Shown in pieces: positions 36,228 to 36,434 of a stretch of 36,434 nt of DNA. The position numbers and the translations under genes are program-made. The first letter of the stretch is position 1. Each line of letters starts with the position of its first letter. The DNA lies in contig RBWT01000077.1 of the NCBI GenBank assembly GCA_004010275.1, positions 1 through 36,434 of the forward strand, read 5' to 3'. The notes beneath the pieces were generated by a model. The model was not told where the DNA came from, made no database searches, and saw only the letters and a program-made list of their open reading frames with translations. This DNA is from Streptomyces huasconensis (lineage in GTDB: Bacteria > Actinomycetota > Actinomycetes > Streptomycetales > Streptomycetaceae).

Positions 36228-36434
36228 TCACGAGCCGCAGCAGCCCTCCGCCGGGGCCTCTTCGGTGGCCGCGCCGACCGCTGCGGGGGCGTCGAACAGG
36301 CCGGCTCCGCCGCAGACTCCCGTCTCGGGCAGGGTGAGTTCGACGCGGTCGGCGGACGCGAGGTCGCCGGCGATCGCTGGCGGCGACCGAGCGGACCTGC
36401 TCGTAACCGGTCATCGCGAGGAAGGTCGGGGCGC
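36228..36434 (-). CDS. C-terminal fragment of an unrecognised protein with Cys-rich end (partial)
   Basis: The window holds only the last ~68 codons. Read across one frame change near 36375, the sequence is APTFLAMTGYEQVRSVAA followed by IAGDLASADRVELTLPETGV, then CGGAGLFDAPAAVGAATEE and a terminal APAEGCCGS. An ATG at 36414 exists, but the preceding codons (APTFLA) read as coding, so the gene probably starts beyond the right edge. The Cys-Gly-Gly and Cys-Cys at the end could bind a metal or metalloid. The helix-strand pattern resembles the end of a nucleotide-binding oxidoreductase, but I cannot assign a family. Confidence 0.55.

Noticed and set aside
1..36434. tRNA or rRNA genes, insertion sequences, transposases, attachment sites or a replication origin
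   Set aside because: I saw no cloverleaf-like, transposase-like, integrase-like or origin-like sequence in reading both strands; small RNAs cannot be excluded.

Overview
The window looks like a draft chromosomal segment from a high-GC actinomycete, most likely a Streptomyces. Third codon positions are almost always G or C. Genes are packed with ATGA, GTGA or TTGA overlaps, and the families (SigB/F-type sigma factor, many SpoIIE-type phosphatases, modular PKS, ricin-fold secreted lectins, Tat-exported sulfatase) fit that genus. The sequence is rich in single-base indels: most genes must be read across one or more frame changes while conserved motifs continue on both sides. I treat these as sequencing errors, because they hit housekeeping-like and accessory genes alike. 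The coordinates below span the reconstructed genes.

Layout. (1) 1-6537 (+): terminal part of a type I modular PKS (KS-AT-DH-KR-ACP-TE), entering from the left edge. (2) 10581-6545 (-): a stressosome operon rsbR-rsbS-rsbT, then an ATPase-PP2C fusion and a second PP2C phosphatase, all joined by short overlaps. (3) 10870-13571: a MarR regulator (-), a divergent GAF-like/PP2C phosphatase (+) and a SigB/F-type sigma factor (-), probably the same stress network. (4) 13670-17720: two tandem secreted ricin-B lectins (-), an isochorismatase-fold hydrolase (-) and a polyphosphate kinase 2 (+). (5) 17827-20150 (-): a ketopantoate-reductase-like enzyme and an ATP-grasp ligase. (6) 20337-21701 (+): a two-component system whose CitA/DcuS-type kinase has no sensor domain. 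(7) 21959-33110 (+): a tightly spaced 11-gene run. It encodes an NtaA-type flavin monooxygenase, a class I aminotransferase, a PanB-like hydroxymethyltransferase, an EctB-like aminotransferase, an AurF-like di-iron N-oxygenase, an MFS exporter, a TauE/SafE exporter, a 3-hydroxyisobutyrate-dehydrogenase-like enzyme, a second ATP-grasp ligase, a flavin reductase and a PNPOx-like flavoprotein. (8) 33178-34785 (-): a Tat-exported sulfatase behind a short Cys-containing leader peptide that may be leaderless. (9) 35108-36434 (-): a secreted RTX calcium-binding protein and the C-terminal end of an unrecognised gene at the right edge.

The most interesting system is regions 5-7. Enzymes are present for one-carbon hydroxymethylation of a 2-oxo acid, oxidation of the alcohol to an aldehyde, transamination of the aldehyde, N-oxygenation of the amine, ATP-grasp amide ligation and export. 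Together they suggest a small N-oxygenated amino-acid or peptide natural product made without NRPS or PKS, controlled by the adjacent two-component system. I do not recognise this gene combination as a known pathway. The second highlight is the predicted leader-peptide unit in front of the sulfatase.
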